Source: Congeria kusceri
Lineage: Eukaryota > Mollusca > Bivalvia > Myida > Dreissenidae
DNA length: 64,000 nucleotides
Assembly: GCA_027627225.1 (NCBI GenBank)
Contig: CM051030.1
Span: forward strand, 25,373,927 to 25,437,926
Reading direction: 5' to 3'
In this document: positions 47,878 to 58,685 of the stretch, one piece after another
Layout: the number at the start of each line of letters is the position of its first letter
How positions within the stretch are numbered: position 1 is the stretch's first letter
The notes under the pieces: model-generated
Databases searched by the model: none
Told to the model about the DNA's origin: nothing
What the model saw: the letters and a program-made list of their open reading frames with translations, nothing else
Translations under genes and position numbers: made by a program

Positions 47878-48060
47878 TATGATAAATTTTTAATAATGTT
47901 TTCATACAGTTTTTCACTGAGCGCCTCATAAACCATTCTCTGCAGGTGTCAGCCATACTTTGATACATATAACATATATTTGTCCACTCAACAACAAAGA
48001 CTACTGAGATAGTTTGATAATGCCCACTGTAACAAACAAACTGATTGAAAAAAAACACAA

Positions 48061-49343
48061 GATAATGATAGAGGTATGTACAACAACATGGCTATCATAC
48101 AATTACTTTCAAATACAGAGGAAACAATGCACAAAATATTAATTAACTGACCTTATAAACATACCTACCATTTACATCGCAGTTTTATTTAAAGTAAATT
48201 ATATATTATATGAACTTTCTTGTTTATCCTAAAAAGAACACACTAAATCATTGGGATACACACAAAAAGAGTGCAGTTCCCACTATAGAAAGAACGACAA
48301 AAACACAGATAATGAGACGGATATTTCACACCACAACGTACATACACACATTTTAAAGACATTAACAATCATGCAAACCTTTACACAAAAAGAACGGACG
48401 AACCTCACAAGAAGACCGGTGTGTCAACAAGTGAAGGTATATGTATAAGAAAATATTCTTAAGACAAGTATTTTCAATGTTCAAAGTAACATCTATGGGA
48501 ATACAAGTAGTTTCATTTCTAAATCGTAATAAAAAGGGGTTTATTATAGTTGAAAAATTCACCTAAAATCAATCTTTAATAATACATTAGCAGCTATGAC
48601 TATTCTTTAAAGGCAATAATTTACATGCCTTCCACATGATAATAATCTAAAGTCCAGTTAGAGTTTAGGATTAGAGACAAATGCAGCTCTTATCATAAAA
48701 ACACTACGGTAATTTTCACAGGTCCATGCTTTTCACGACTAACTGTACTGCTCACAGTAATATCCGTTGTTATAAACTGGACAAGTCAGTTTGGCGGCCG
48801 TCTATGAAACATGTAGAACTGCATTGAAATTTGAAAATATATAATACTTTTAACAATTTACGAACAAAAAATAACTTAGTAAGTTTCTGTTTACTAATAA
48901 GTAAATTTGCATAGAAAAGCCTATCTTGCCTTTTTTAATAATTACCCATGTTTTCTCAATTTGTTAAACCAATGTATTTATTAAATTTTATACTAGTATA
49001 GGTTTATTAGACGACCCTCGAAATTGAAAAACTTTTACGATTACTATAACGGGATTTACCCTTGCAAAAAGCATGCATGGGATTTACTTTCTTTTTACCG
49101 GAAACTAGGCCACCAAATGTCATTAAACTAGAACCCATGTTAGTGACATTTGTTCTAGATAAAAACAAATTGTACAAGGCTATAACCATACTTTTTAATC
49201 AATAGAGTATGTCTATATTATTTGGTATTAACAATATCACAGTTGAAAAATAAATAAATAAAATAAACTGTAGTGGACATAAACTGTTAGTATGAAAATC
49301 GATAATACACCAGTGTATTTTTAGTGTTTACATGTAAATCATT
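48061..49343. other. interior of the TIR element, anonymous
   Basis: No transposase-like frame or recognisable domain is present. Frames at 48251-48448 and 49007-49189 look random. Confidence 0.4.
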
Positions 49344-49432
49344 TGTGTGTGCGTGTGTTCGTGTGCGTGTGTGTGTGTGCGTGCGTGCGTATGTGTGTAA
49401 GTGAGCGTGCGTCTGAGTGTGTATCTGTGTAC
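49344..49432 (+). repeat. imperfect (GT)n/(GTGC)n microsatellite
   Basis: About 90 bases of GT dinucleotides are interrupted by C and A variants, with a run GTGTGTGTGTGCGTGCGTGC in the middle. Confidence 0.85.
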
Positions 49433-50204
49433 TGCATGCATCTCTATATAAATATACACCCTGGTATTTGATTTAACTGGCGATCTTGTATTAATGTTTT
49501 GCCCTATTTTTATTCAGAGTGAATGCAATAAATACACGGTTCATGTTAGAATAAAAGTCTGAAAATTATAATTGCTTTCATTTGGTTTTTTAATAAAATC
49601 ATTAATATATATAAGAGTGAATGAAATTTTACAAACAAATTGTGGTCTACTAAATTGTTGTACGGTCCAGTTGATTTAGCTGGTTTGGTGAACCGACGGT
49701 CCACTGCTTTCAAAACTTATTCGTGAAGACTGTATATATACTGAATTCAAAAACTCGTTGCTTTAAAAATCCTCTAACCATGACCGGCGATCCAAAATGT
49801 TGGCCAATATATTTGATTTTACCCCATGTAGGCTAAAACAGTATTATTTTGCAGTTGCTAGCTTACCTGAGCATGAAGTGCTCGGTAGCTATTGATATAG
49901 GGGGAGTGTCTTGGGTCATCCGTAATGTGTCAACATTTGGGATAACGGACAACATATTCACTACGCCACCGCGACCTCATAGGGTTGGAGCTTTCATATT
50001 TTATATGTGACATCCTCTAGTGGTCCTCTTCTAAGTTTGTTCAAATTATTTTTCTAGGGTCCAAACTGGCCACCCACTTAGGTAACATGGTTTATATAGA
50101 CTTACATTGCAAAATTCCTTTAATAATCTTCTCTGAAACTGCAAGGCCCAGAGGTTTAATAATTGGTATGTAACATGGTATTGTGGCCCTCTACAAAGGT
50201 TGTT

Positions 50205-50523
50205 GGTGGGCCCGGCTAGCTCAGTTGGTAGAGCGTTGCACTGTCAATCGGGGGATCGTGAGTTCGAACCGCAGCCCGGCCACATAACTTATGTGAGGAT
50301 TGGTCATGAAATTATTTCTACGGCCATTTTCTCCCCCTACCTCTGATTCAAGTAGGGCAGTTGTCAGGTACTGGCATAGGTATATGCACCTAGTACTGGT
50401 AAACCGCTTCGATCGGCTAAGCTATCCCAGGAAAAGTGTGGGTAGGGTAACTGACCCCCGTGATATGACTGAAATGCTGTTAAAACGGCGAAAAATCCAA
50501 ACAAAAAAAGCAAAAAAAAACAG
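50205..50523 (+). mobile_element. tRNA-derived SINE with target duplication
   Basis: The head GGCCCGGCTAGCTCAGTTGG carries an A box, and GAGTTCGAACC carries a B box. The anticodon loop reads CTGTCAA (GUC, aspartate-like), but the anticodon and T stems no longer pair well. The body of about 210 bases ends in GATATGACTGAAATGCTGTT and an A-rich tail (AAAAAAAGCAAAAAAAAA). AGGTTGTT before and AGGTTCTT after look like the target-site duplication. The host tandem core continues on both sides. The frame at 50300-50593 is incidental. Confidence 0.8.
50208..50283 (+). pseudogene. tRNA-like head of the SINE (Asp-GUC-like)
   Basis: This 76-base segment has the D-arm TAGCTCAGTTGGTAGAGC and the T-loop TTCGAAC in correct spacing, and acceptor strands pairing at six of seven positions. 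Mismatches in the anticodon and T stems argue against a working tRNA. It is more likely the internal RNA polymerase III promoter of the SINE. Confidence 0.7.
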
Positions 50524-50724
50524 AGGTTCTTCAAATTATGCCCATGGGGTAATAAGTGGCTATGCCCCGGGGATCACATCATGTTTTCTGTAGACTTACA
50601 TTGCAAGTGGGCTTTAAAAATATTTTTCTCTGAAACCGCAAAGCCCAGAGATTTCATATTTTGCATGAAACATCGTATAGTGGTCCTCTACAAAGATTGT
50701 TCAAATGATGCCCCTGGAGCAGAG

Positions 50725-52040
50725 TTCTCATTTAGAACAGGCCGCCGGCCAAAATAAACGCATAAAGCTCATATTGGCCAGAGCAAATGTTAAAAAAATC
50801 CATATAATCACTACTAGGATGCAACCATTTCCGCACGCATATGCATGCTGAAAAAACAACAACAAATGTCTGCACTATATGCGCTATTTCACAGATTTCT
50901 CTTGACGGAATCCGCGTGTCAATTATACATTAAATCTTAATGTAGGCGGAGTCTTATTGACTACTGCTCACCAGTCAGCCAATAAGAACGCGTAAATATT
51001 ACTATATGCGATCAAGGGTGTATCTGTAGAACGTTTATCTTTGCCCTTGATCCCATTTTAATTGGTAACGGTGGAAATAAACAATAACATGGTTTTCGTT
51101 TGGTATATTTTGGTTTAGGCATGCTTTTTGCACCTCATAAGAAATAAATTACTGCAAATGAAAAGAAATTAATAAAATAATTATTTTTGAGAATTAATCA
51201 AACTATGACATATGTTAACATTTGCATACGGTGATCTTGTCTAGCGGATCTTCTATTATTTCTGAATGAAAGAGTTGTTCAAAACCATCAATGAACTCAG
51301 ATTATATTGAAAAAAAATTAATGCTCCAATAACCCTTTGTCAACGTATCGAAAGTAATGTTCTGTTCGAAAATGAAAGAAATAGCAAAATGTTAGCGTCT
51401 TTTTGTTCCAGATCATTGATTAATACCTAACGAGTGGCTTGCATTGTTCAGATATGCTAGCATCGATTAATGATGCAGTCCTTGTGTCAATCGTATAACA
51501 ATATTTAAAACTGTAAAATTCCTCCTGTCTGAAACCACTGGCTGGATTTGAAAACAATTTGACAGAAATGTTCCTTGAATGACCCTCTACCAAATTTCTT
51601 GAAATTAGTTTGATTCGTTAAAACAAATGGAAGCCAGTGGGGCCAGTTTCCCTTATAAAACTGTATTGAAAACTTTAACAATCTTCTAGTCAGAAACTAC
51701 TGGTTGGATTTAAAATAATTTCACAGAATTGGTCCTTGGGTTACCCTCTACCACATTCCTTGAAATAATTTTGATTGGTTATAAAACATGGCCGCCAGGG
51801 GGCGGGGAAGTTTTACTTATATGGCTATATTGAAAACTTTAAAAATCTTCTTGTCTGAAACCACTGGCTATTTTTTGAGGAGCCCATTATATTTATCATG
51901 CGCGTATATGGCCCACTGACAGTACGTTTGGTGCGCACATTATTTTTTTGAGCAAATCTCGCAAAGGCGCAGCCCAGAACGAACACTGCTAGGGCCATTT
52001 TTGGTGGGTTGGTCCGAACAAGACTCTCCTGGCCCCCTAG
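50725..52040. mobile_element. foreign block within array v, possibly a TIR element
   Basis: The core is replaced between GCCCCTGGAG and CCCCCTAG by unrelated DNA. The ends CAGAGTTCTCATTTAGAACA and, reverse-complemented, CAGGAGAGTCTTGTTCGGAC are weakly similar and bordered by CCCCTGGA and CCCCCTAG. A hAT-like insertion with 8-bp duplication is possible but unproven. Inside, 51505-51865 holds two to three units of another core (CTGAAACCACTGGCTGGATT, GACCCTCTACCA), as at 40827-41254. Confidence 0.4.
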
Positions 52041-54076
52041 CCAGTCACATTTCGAGTGTTTTCATATTTGGTATGTTACATTGTATAGTGGTCCTGAACA
52101 CAGACTGTTAAGATAATGCCCCTGGAGTGAAAACTGGCCACGCCGGGAGTCACATGATATATATAGTTTTTAATAGCAACATGATTCTCCTTCTGAAACT
52201 GCAAGGCCCAGAGTTTTCATATTTGGTATATAACATTGTATAGTGATCGTGTACAAAGACTGTTCAGATTATGCAGCTAGGTTGAAACTGACTAGCCCTG
52301 GCGGCACATGGTTTATATAGACTTAAATAGCAAAATCACATAAAAATTATTTTCCTTTGAAACCGCCCTGAGGTTTCATATTTGGTTTGTAACATTGTAT
52401 AGTGGTCCTCCACAAAGAGTGTTCTAATTATGCACATGGGTTTAAACCTGGATTCACCCCGGGGATCACATGGTTTCCGTAGACTTATATGTCAAGTGGA
52501 CATTTAAGAATCTTCTCCTCTGAAAGCGTAACGCCCAGAGGATTCATATTTTATATGTAATATTTATAGTGGTCGTCTTTAAAGATAGTTCAAATTAAAC
52601 CCCTAGGGCACAAAGTGGCCACTCCACAGGGGCCATATGGTTAATATTAACTAAATAGCATGAGTTTAAAAATCTTCTCTGAAACTGCAAGGCCCAGAGG
52701 TTTTGTATATGGTATGTAACATTGTATAGTGATCCTCTACAAGGATAGTTCAAATTTTGCCCCTGGGGTCAATCCTGGGCACGCCCTGGTGATCACATGG
52801 TTTCTGTAGACTGATATGCCCAGTGGACTTAATAAATCTTCTCCTCAGAAACTGAAAGTCCCAAAGATTTGCTATTTGGTATTTAGCATTGTATGGTGGT
52901 CATCTTCAACGATTTTTCAAATTATACCGGTTGAGTAAACACCCGAGGGTTACATGGTTTATAATTAGGGATTAAAATGACAAAATTACTTTAAAAAGTG
53001 TCTTCCATGAAACCTTAAAGCCCAAATGTTTTGTAATTGGTATGTAATATCTTATATTGGTCATCTACAAAGATTATTCAAGTTATTTCTGTAGACTTAT
53101 TATGGCAAGTGGGCTTAAATAATCTCTTAAACCGCAAGGCTCAGAGGTTTCACGTTTTGCGTGAAACATTGCATAGTGGTCCTGTACAAAGATTGTTTAA
53201 ATTGTGCCCCTATGGTAAAAAGAAGCCACACCCCGGGTCACACGGTTTCTATTGACTTATATGGAAAGTGGGCGTTTAAAATATTCTCCTGTGTAACCCA
53301 CAGGCTAAGAGGTTTCATAATTTTGCATTAAACATTGTATAGTGGTTCTCTACAAATATTGTTCAAATTATGCCCCTGGAATAGCAAGTGGCCATGCCCT
53401 GGGGGTAATATGGTTTATATAGACAATAAAAGTCTGCTCCTGAAACTGCAAGGCCCAGGTCTTTATACTAACGTAAGTGCTTTAGTGCCGTTTGGATCTC
53501 TTGATATAAGCCATTATGATGCCTGTAACTCAGGTGAGCGAACTAGGGCCTTCGTGGCCCTCTTGTTATCCAATCTGAACCAAATTAAATTTTGGACGGG
53601 ATTGTTATTGGACCAGAGCACACCAGTAACAATAGAGTTATCGCCCCTTCTTCATGCAAAAAAGTGCACAAATGATTTGTTCCAACTTATAGACTTTATT
53701 TCCATCCAATCTTAACCAAACTTTCACAGTTTGTGTATGACCATCAAATCTCAGCAGACGCCAAAAAATGGGCCAGATCTTGTTTCAAACATCCGAGGAA
53801 TTCCCTTTTGTTCATTAAAAATATAAACACAAATTAACATTATTCAGGATATAGACTTCATTTTTCATTTTTCATCCAATCTTGACCAATCCTGCACTGT
53901 TTGTCTATGACCATAAGATTACAGTTGAAATCGAAAATAAGAAAGATCGGACCAGAAACACCGGAGTTATTGACCTTTGTTTACGAAAGAAAAATGAAAA
54001 AAATTGACATTATACAAAATAAGGACTCAATTTTTCATCCAATCTTCACCAATCTTGCACAGTTTGTCTATGACCA

Positions 54077-56082
54077 CAGTGCCTTCCTCAGGATTTGTTT
54101 CAGGCGCCCCAGTCCCTAGAGGGGTGGGTAAGTAAGGGGTAAAAATTGTTTTTCGGCATGTCTCAAATGACGTTGTCTGGTGCGTTGTAGCTCTTAAAAT
54201 TAAGGCTAACACGTTTTCAATTTTTTGTAAACGTTTAAACAAAATGAAAAAAAAACAAAAACCATCACCCTTTAAACGGTTTAGTGCTTAGCATTTCAAA
54301 AGCAAAAGCGTCATTGTTGTTGCGAAACTGAAAGTAATTGTTTTGTTCCAGATGTTTATATCCAGTTCGCATCTCATTTGCACAGTGACATTATGTCCAA
54401 ACTCGAAACCTACTATTCTTGTCGTTATTGAATTATTAGGTTACACCCAATCAACTTATGGAACTTTTTTATTCAATTAATTATGTTCATATGGGCATGT
54501 ATTTAAGGTTTAAACACTGTTTTAATCATTACAGCTGATGAACCTAGTACTGATTAGATAATTGGTGAATGGTAAGGATTAAAATACATGTATATTATAC
54601 AGGCTTTGTTCTTGCAAAAATAAAACAAATTCCTCGTGCATGTCATGCTTCTGCAATCGGTACATGCATGCTTTCCATGCCTTGAGCGTGATGTCGTGGT
54701 TGTCAGACATTTTATGCCCTTTTGTAGAAAACACGGGTTTTACATGGCATACATGTACATAAACAAGACAGCTTATGTTTACAAAACTGCAACTGTATCA
54801 CTGGATAGGCTTTTCCGGTTACGATGTCATATTCATATGTGATATTAGCGTATTTCATATTTTTTGATGAAGAAGGCATAAAGTGATCGTCCTGTCCGTC
54901 CTGCTGTCCGTCCATCCTTCCGTCCTTCCGTCCGTGACAAGGTTACATTTATGTCACCGTTACGTCTAGCACCAACACCGCTGCACCAACACCGCTAACT
55001 ACAACACTTGGAAACTTACACAGTTGTTGCTTATGACCATTCCCTATCCAACCATATCACCCAACCTCACTTTGACCTAACCCTGACCTTATGTGGATCA
55101 CCCAACCTCACTTTGACCTGACCCTGACCTTATGTGGACTTGCACTAATTCAAAGCGCAATTTTTTGGTTAACTAGATTTTACCATTTCGTCTAGCACCA
55201 ACACCGCTTTCTACAACACTTAGATATTTACAAAGTTGTTACTTATGACTGTTCCCAATCCACCCATATCACCCAACCTGACTTTGACCTTGACCTAATT
55301 TGCACTTAGAATAATAAAAATGAGCTATTTCTGGTTAATTATATTTTACCATTTTGTCTAGCACCAATACCATTTACTACAACACATGGATACTTACACT
55401 GTTGTTGCTTATGACCATCCCCAATCCACCCATATCACCCAACTTCACTTTCACCTTGACCTTGACGTAATTTGGACTAAGAAATGGGCTACCCAGCACC
55501 AACTGTGGGCATGTGTGTTTATCAAGCACAGAATCTTGTTCGCAGTTTTTTTAATGAAAGAGACAAATAAATGAGTGTGGATATTATAAAATACGAAAGG
55601 GATTATCAAAGCACATTAATTTTACTGTTAAGGTCGATTATTTGAATAGACTCGCTTATAAGGTTACTTTCTGTGGACACATACCAATCATAACGTCATT
55701 CCAAAGCGAATATATTGGCTCATCGATTTTGCTGTGCGATGAAACTCCGCCTACAGGGCGGTGCTTCACGTTTTTGCGGCTTGGGAATAACTGCAAATTG
55801 TTAAAAAAAAATTTGCAAATTGACACTCACTTTGATTATCTGCCAAATTTATTGAGTAGTACATGTTTTTCTAGTGAAAAACGGCCATTGTGACATAAGA
55901 GATTAGCTTTCACAGCAAGAATTGTCGGTCTTCTGCACTTATCATAGCTAATTTCTTGAGAAAATACACGTGCACTGGTGATGTTTACAAGCGCAACACT
56001 TGTTTTATGCGCCCCGGATATATCAAGTTAATATTAAAGCGTCCCGAGACCGGGGCGCTTAAACAGCCTTGGGAAGGCCCTG
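54077..56082. mobile_element. 2.0-kb non-autonomous TIR transposon
   Basis: The left end CAGTGCCTTCCTCAGGATTT, then GTTTCAGGCGCCCCAGTCCC, matches the reverse-complemented right end CAGGGCCTTCCCAAGGCTGT, then TTAAGCGCCCCGGTCTCGGG, over about 45 bp. The host core unit reads ...CTATGACCA on the left and CCCATAAGATTAAAG on the right, so the junctions are visible. The exact target duplication is unclear. CAG/CTG ends would fit hAT or related groups. No transposase frame is recognised inside. Confidence 0.65.
54880..55490 (+). repeat. GTCC-rich run and tandem core (CTAGCACCAACACCGC type)
   Basis: CCGTCCATCCTTCCGTCCTT at 54900-54935 is followed by units carrying GTCTAGCACCAACACCGC, CTACAACACTTGGAAACTTA and CACCCAACCTCACTTTGACC. 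Units lie near 55002, 55213 and 55379 (about 166 bp). The first unit has a 43-bp internal duplication of TCACCCAACCTCACTTTGAC. The whole is nested in the TIR transposon. Confidence 0.65.
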
Positions 56083-56902
56083 CCCCATAAGATTAAAGTT
56101 GAAGTTGAATAGAAGCAAAATAAAGCCGAAACACCAGACTTATTTCCCGTTGTTTGTGAAAAAAATATACATAAATGGAGATTATTCAGGATAGAGAGTT
56201 CTTTTTTCAACCAATCTTCACCAATCATGCACAGTTTGTCTATGAACGTAACACTACAGGTGAAGTCGAATATAAGCATGATTGGGCCACAAACACCGGA
56301 GTTATTGCCCCTTGTGTTTGGAAACATACAAGTTATCAATAATTGGCATGCACACACAATTTTTTTATTAAATGTTGACCAAACTTACATAGTTTGCGTT
56401 TGACCATAAAAATTGATTGATGAAATTTGATTTTCAACAGTTGCAAACCTTGCATGCAGTTATTTGTGCATACACCAATGATGGCTTTAGAGCCTGCATT
56501 ATCATCGTTTATCCTCATTGGACAGAAAAATATCAAAGAAACAACAAAACTTTACCGTTTAGCACAGCCATCGCAATTATCGCATTGCAAAGCTGTCTGC
56601 GAAAAGGACATTTAAATCTACTGTTTTTGCATTTTTCAGAATTGTCACTGACTTAATAAAAAAGGGTCAGGTAAGAATATTGAACATATGATTTGATATC
56701 CATTAGCAAAAACACCGCACATTCACTACCCAACTCTTACTTTAGTTAGCCCATTGCACTAACCGATGTTTTAAAAAAAATTGATTCTATCCGCCTTTGC
56801 GTATTGTTCAGATACCTTAATTTTCAAACCTGTCACAATAGTATGGTCTTCATCTGTACCAGTTCTCAGGCAAGCGCTTTGGGCCATCATGGCCCTCTTG
56901 TA

Positions 56903-57242
56903 TAATATTTGTTTTTGGTCAATCCAACTGCTCTAGTTTTTGCAGTTAAGACGTTTAGTGACATTATTAAAAAAATACGAAAATATGTGAACAAGTCTTT
57001 TAAACAAAGCTTTATTTTGTACTTCATGTCTGAGATGTCTAGGTCCTCCACTATCAGACACTTACATCCAACACAAAGATTTCACATAAGTGCAAGCCCT
57101 GTACATAGATTTAGAAAGCTGTTCTTCATGGTGTCTGCTTGTTCCACGTGTCTACCAACATGTTGGTGATGCATATTGTTCAATTCCAATATCTGTTACT
57201 TAAAAGTTATTTTCTAAAAAGACGTTCTTTGGTGGAGACTGC
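56903..57242. other. anonymous DNA
   Basis: Nothing is recognised. The frame at 56909-57169 has no domain. Confidence 0.35.
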
Positions 57243-58575
57243 CAATAAGTTCAAGCTCAAGTTCAAAGTTTATCGGCAAAACAAAAATGCCTTTAGCCAT
57301 TTAAAAATAATATAAATTATGGCAAAGAAAACAATCAATACACACACACAAATGATGATTTGATAAGTTCAACTACATATTCATAGCAAATGCATACCTA
57401 TGTATAGTAATAGGAACGCAAATACACGAAAGATACAGAAGACGCATTCAAGGAACAGATAATTCAGAAAGGGTTTTTTTTCTGTATGGCATAGCTTCTT
57501 TAAAATATTTACACACACCTAACATATTCTTAACATTTTTTGATGTCATAACAGTTTTGAATAAATAAATGGTTGGCCACGAGATGTTTCCTAAATGTTT
57601 CTTTCTTAAATGTCTATAGTTAGTAAGCAGTGGTACACATATTTTACAACATTCATATTACAACAACGACATAATCTTCGTTTGCACATGAACACCATAA
57701 AATCTGCCCGATTCTATCCCTAAATGATGGGACGATGGTCTGAAACGCGCTAACTGTTTATATAAAACAGCCTTTTTAATTTTCATCAAATAGTTTTCAC
57801 AAACGAACTCTGTTTTGAATATGCAATAGGGATGATGTTTATGCATTAATTGAATGGTTGCAAGCCATTCCTTTACAAAAGTGTCTCTAAGCTTAAACTT
57901 CATACTAGGAAAAAATTTCATTAACACAGTTTTGACGAATATTGTTGAAATCTAAATGATCGATGATATTATTAATTATTTTAGACCAGCATGCATTATT
58001 ATTGGAGTTACAAAGGTCAAAATATAAATTATACATAGGTAAATTTCTATTTTTCATAATTTTAACCAAAAACGGATGGCCCTTTCTTTACAAAGAATAG
58101 AAAGTGGAAAACGACCAAATTCACCAAAAAAGCATAATTTGGCGTCTGCTGTTTGACTCCGAGAAGGTTTTTTAAAAATTGAACATGTAATTTGTCAACA
58201 TCATTTATATTATAAACACCCCACATTTCTGAACCGTATAGCAATATTGGAACGATCATAGCATTAAATAATGTTAATTTGGTTTTGATATCCCTGTGTA
58301 CTCTATCAAAAATTGATAATAAGCTGCAATAGGCTTTGAATGCCTGGTCATTTAATATTTTAACAGAGCTTTCCATGTTGCCAGTATATGTAAAATTAAT
58401 ACCAATGTAAGTGAAATTTTTCTCCATTAATACAAATATTTACATTTGAATATACAATTGTTTTCCGTTTTTTCAAACATACATACTTTCGTTTTATTAA
58501 CATTTATTTTCAAGCCCCATTTTTCTGAATATTGAAAGCATTCAGTCATGATCTGTGTGTAGTTTTCACCTTGTC
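57243..58575 (-). pseudogene. non-LTR retrotransposon (Jockey/CR1/RTE-like) 3' fragment
   Basis: On the minus strand the fragment starts within the reverse transcriptase thumb (QYSEKWGLKINVNKTKVCMF near 58500). It continues with FTYIGINFTYTGNMESSVKI and LFNAMIVPILLYGSEMWGVY in frame 58062-58427. A frameshift leads to GEFGRFPLSILCKERAIRFW and to frame 57658-57927 (DTFVKEWLATIQ, LARFRPSSHHLGIESGRFY). The usual cysteine knuckle is missing, but a tail (LLTNYRHLRKKHL) follows. The 3' end carries TTTGAACTTGAGCTTGAACT, a short-repeat tail typical of such elements. It is truncated at 58575 by the inverted repeat. Confidence 0.7.
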
Positions 58576-58584
58576 ACTTCATGG

Positions 58585-58685
58585 GAAGCTTCATTACCAA
58601 GAGGAGGTGTGCACTGAACCAGGGCGTTCTGCATGAATGATTTTTTTGAGGTTCAGTGCTCACCTCCTTTTGGTAATAAAGCTTC
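58585..58685. repeat. inverted repeat with 36-bp arms and 29-bp loop
   Basis: GAAGCTTCATTACCAAGAGG, continuing to GCACTGAACC, is mirrored by GGTTCAGTGCTCACCTCCTT, continuing to AATAAAGCTTC, with about 32 of 36 positions pairing. It lies exactly at the truncation edge of the retrotransposon fragment 57243-58575. Confidence 0.75.

Larger units (their letters stand above)
43815..48060 (-). mobile_element. L1/Tx1-type LINE, nearly full ORF2, minus strand
   Basis: Reading right to left, the coding part spans 47877-44244, about 1,210 codons. An AT-rich 3' region with an AATAAA (43842-43847 as TTTATT on plus) follows, and then a 16-base poly(A) (43815-43830 as T). This is good evidence of target-primed insertion. 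No ORF1 is found upstream, and the 5' limit near 48060 is a guess. Five lesions break the frame. It is the same family as the plus-strand LINE at 20358-24427 but much better preserved, so probably younger. Confidence 0.85.
43484..49732. mobile_element. 6.2-kb TIR-bounded element hosting a LINE
   Basis: The left terminus CAGTCTTCGGCGTTAAGTGG and the reverse-complemented right terminus CAGTCTTCACGAATAAGTTT are inverted. Further in, both carry GTGGACCGT. TATATA abuts both ends, fitting insertion at TA as in Tc1/mariner-type elements. No transposase is seen. The interior is a minus-strand LINE (43815-48060), anonymous DNA (48061-49340) and a GT-rich microsatellite. Without the LINE the element would be about 2 kb. 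The superfamily is inferred from the CAGT end and TA flank only. Confidence 0.6.
49855..53566 (+). mobile_element. long tandem-core element with both termini visible, copy v (pearl/Helentron-like)
   Basis: The 5' end has GCTTACCTGAGCATGAAGTG, then CTCGGTAGCT, a hairpin whose ACCTGA complements the TCAGGT at the 3' end. The 3' end reads CTCAGGTGAGCGAACTAGGG, then CCTTCGTGGCCCTCTTG, with a perfect six-pair AGGGCC/GGCCCT stem. In between, a core of about 165 bp is repeated at least ten times. Recognisable words are CTGAAACTGCAAGGCCCAGA, GTAACATTGTATAGTGGTCC and CAAATTATGCCCCTGG. A SINE (50205-50523) and a foreign block (50725-52040) interrupt it. No helicase or Rep domain is present, so any movement depended on another element. 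Confidence 0.7.
53567..56902 (+). mobile_element. tandem-core element copy vi, split by a TIR transposon
   Basis: The core carries AATCTTCACCAATC-TGCACAG, TTTGTCTATGACCA and GGAGTTATTGCCCC. Units occur at 53640-54076 and again at 56083-56420. The TIR element 54077-56082 lies in the middle of a unit. The 3' end is CTCAGGCAAGCGCTTTGGGC, then CATCATGGCCCTCTTG. Confidence 0.6.

Noticed and set aside
50300..50593. 97-codon plus frame
   Set aside because: It lies across the SINE body and its A-rich tail.
53335..53715. 126-codon plus frame
   Set aside because: It spans the end of one tandem-core element and the start of another, so it cannot be a real gene.
37430..56902. CRISPR-like interpretation of regular repeats
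   Set aside because: The repeats are 140-170 bp tandem cores in eukaryotic DNA with no unique spacers of fixed length.
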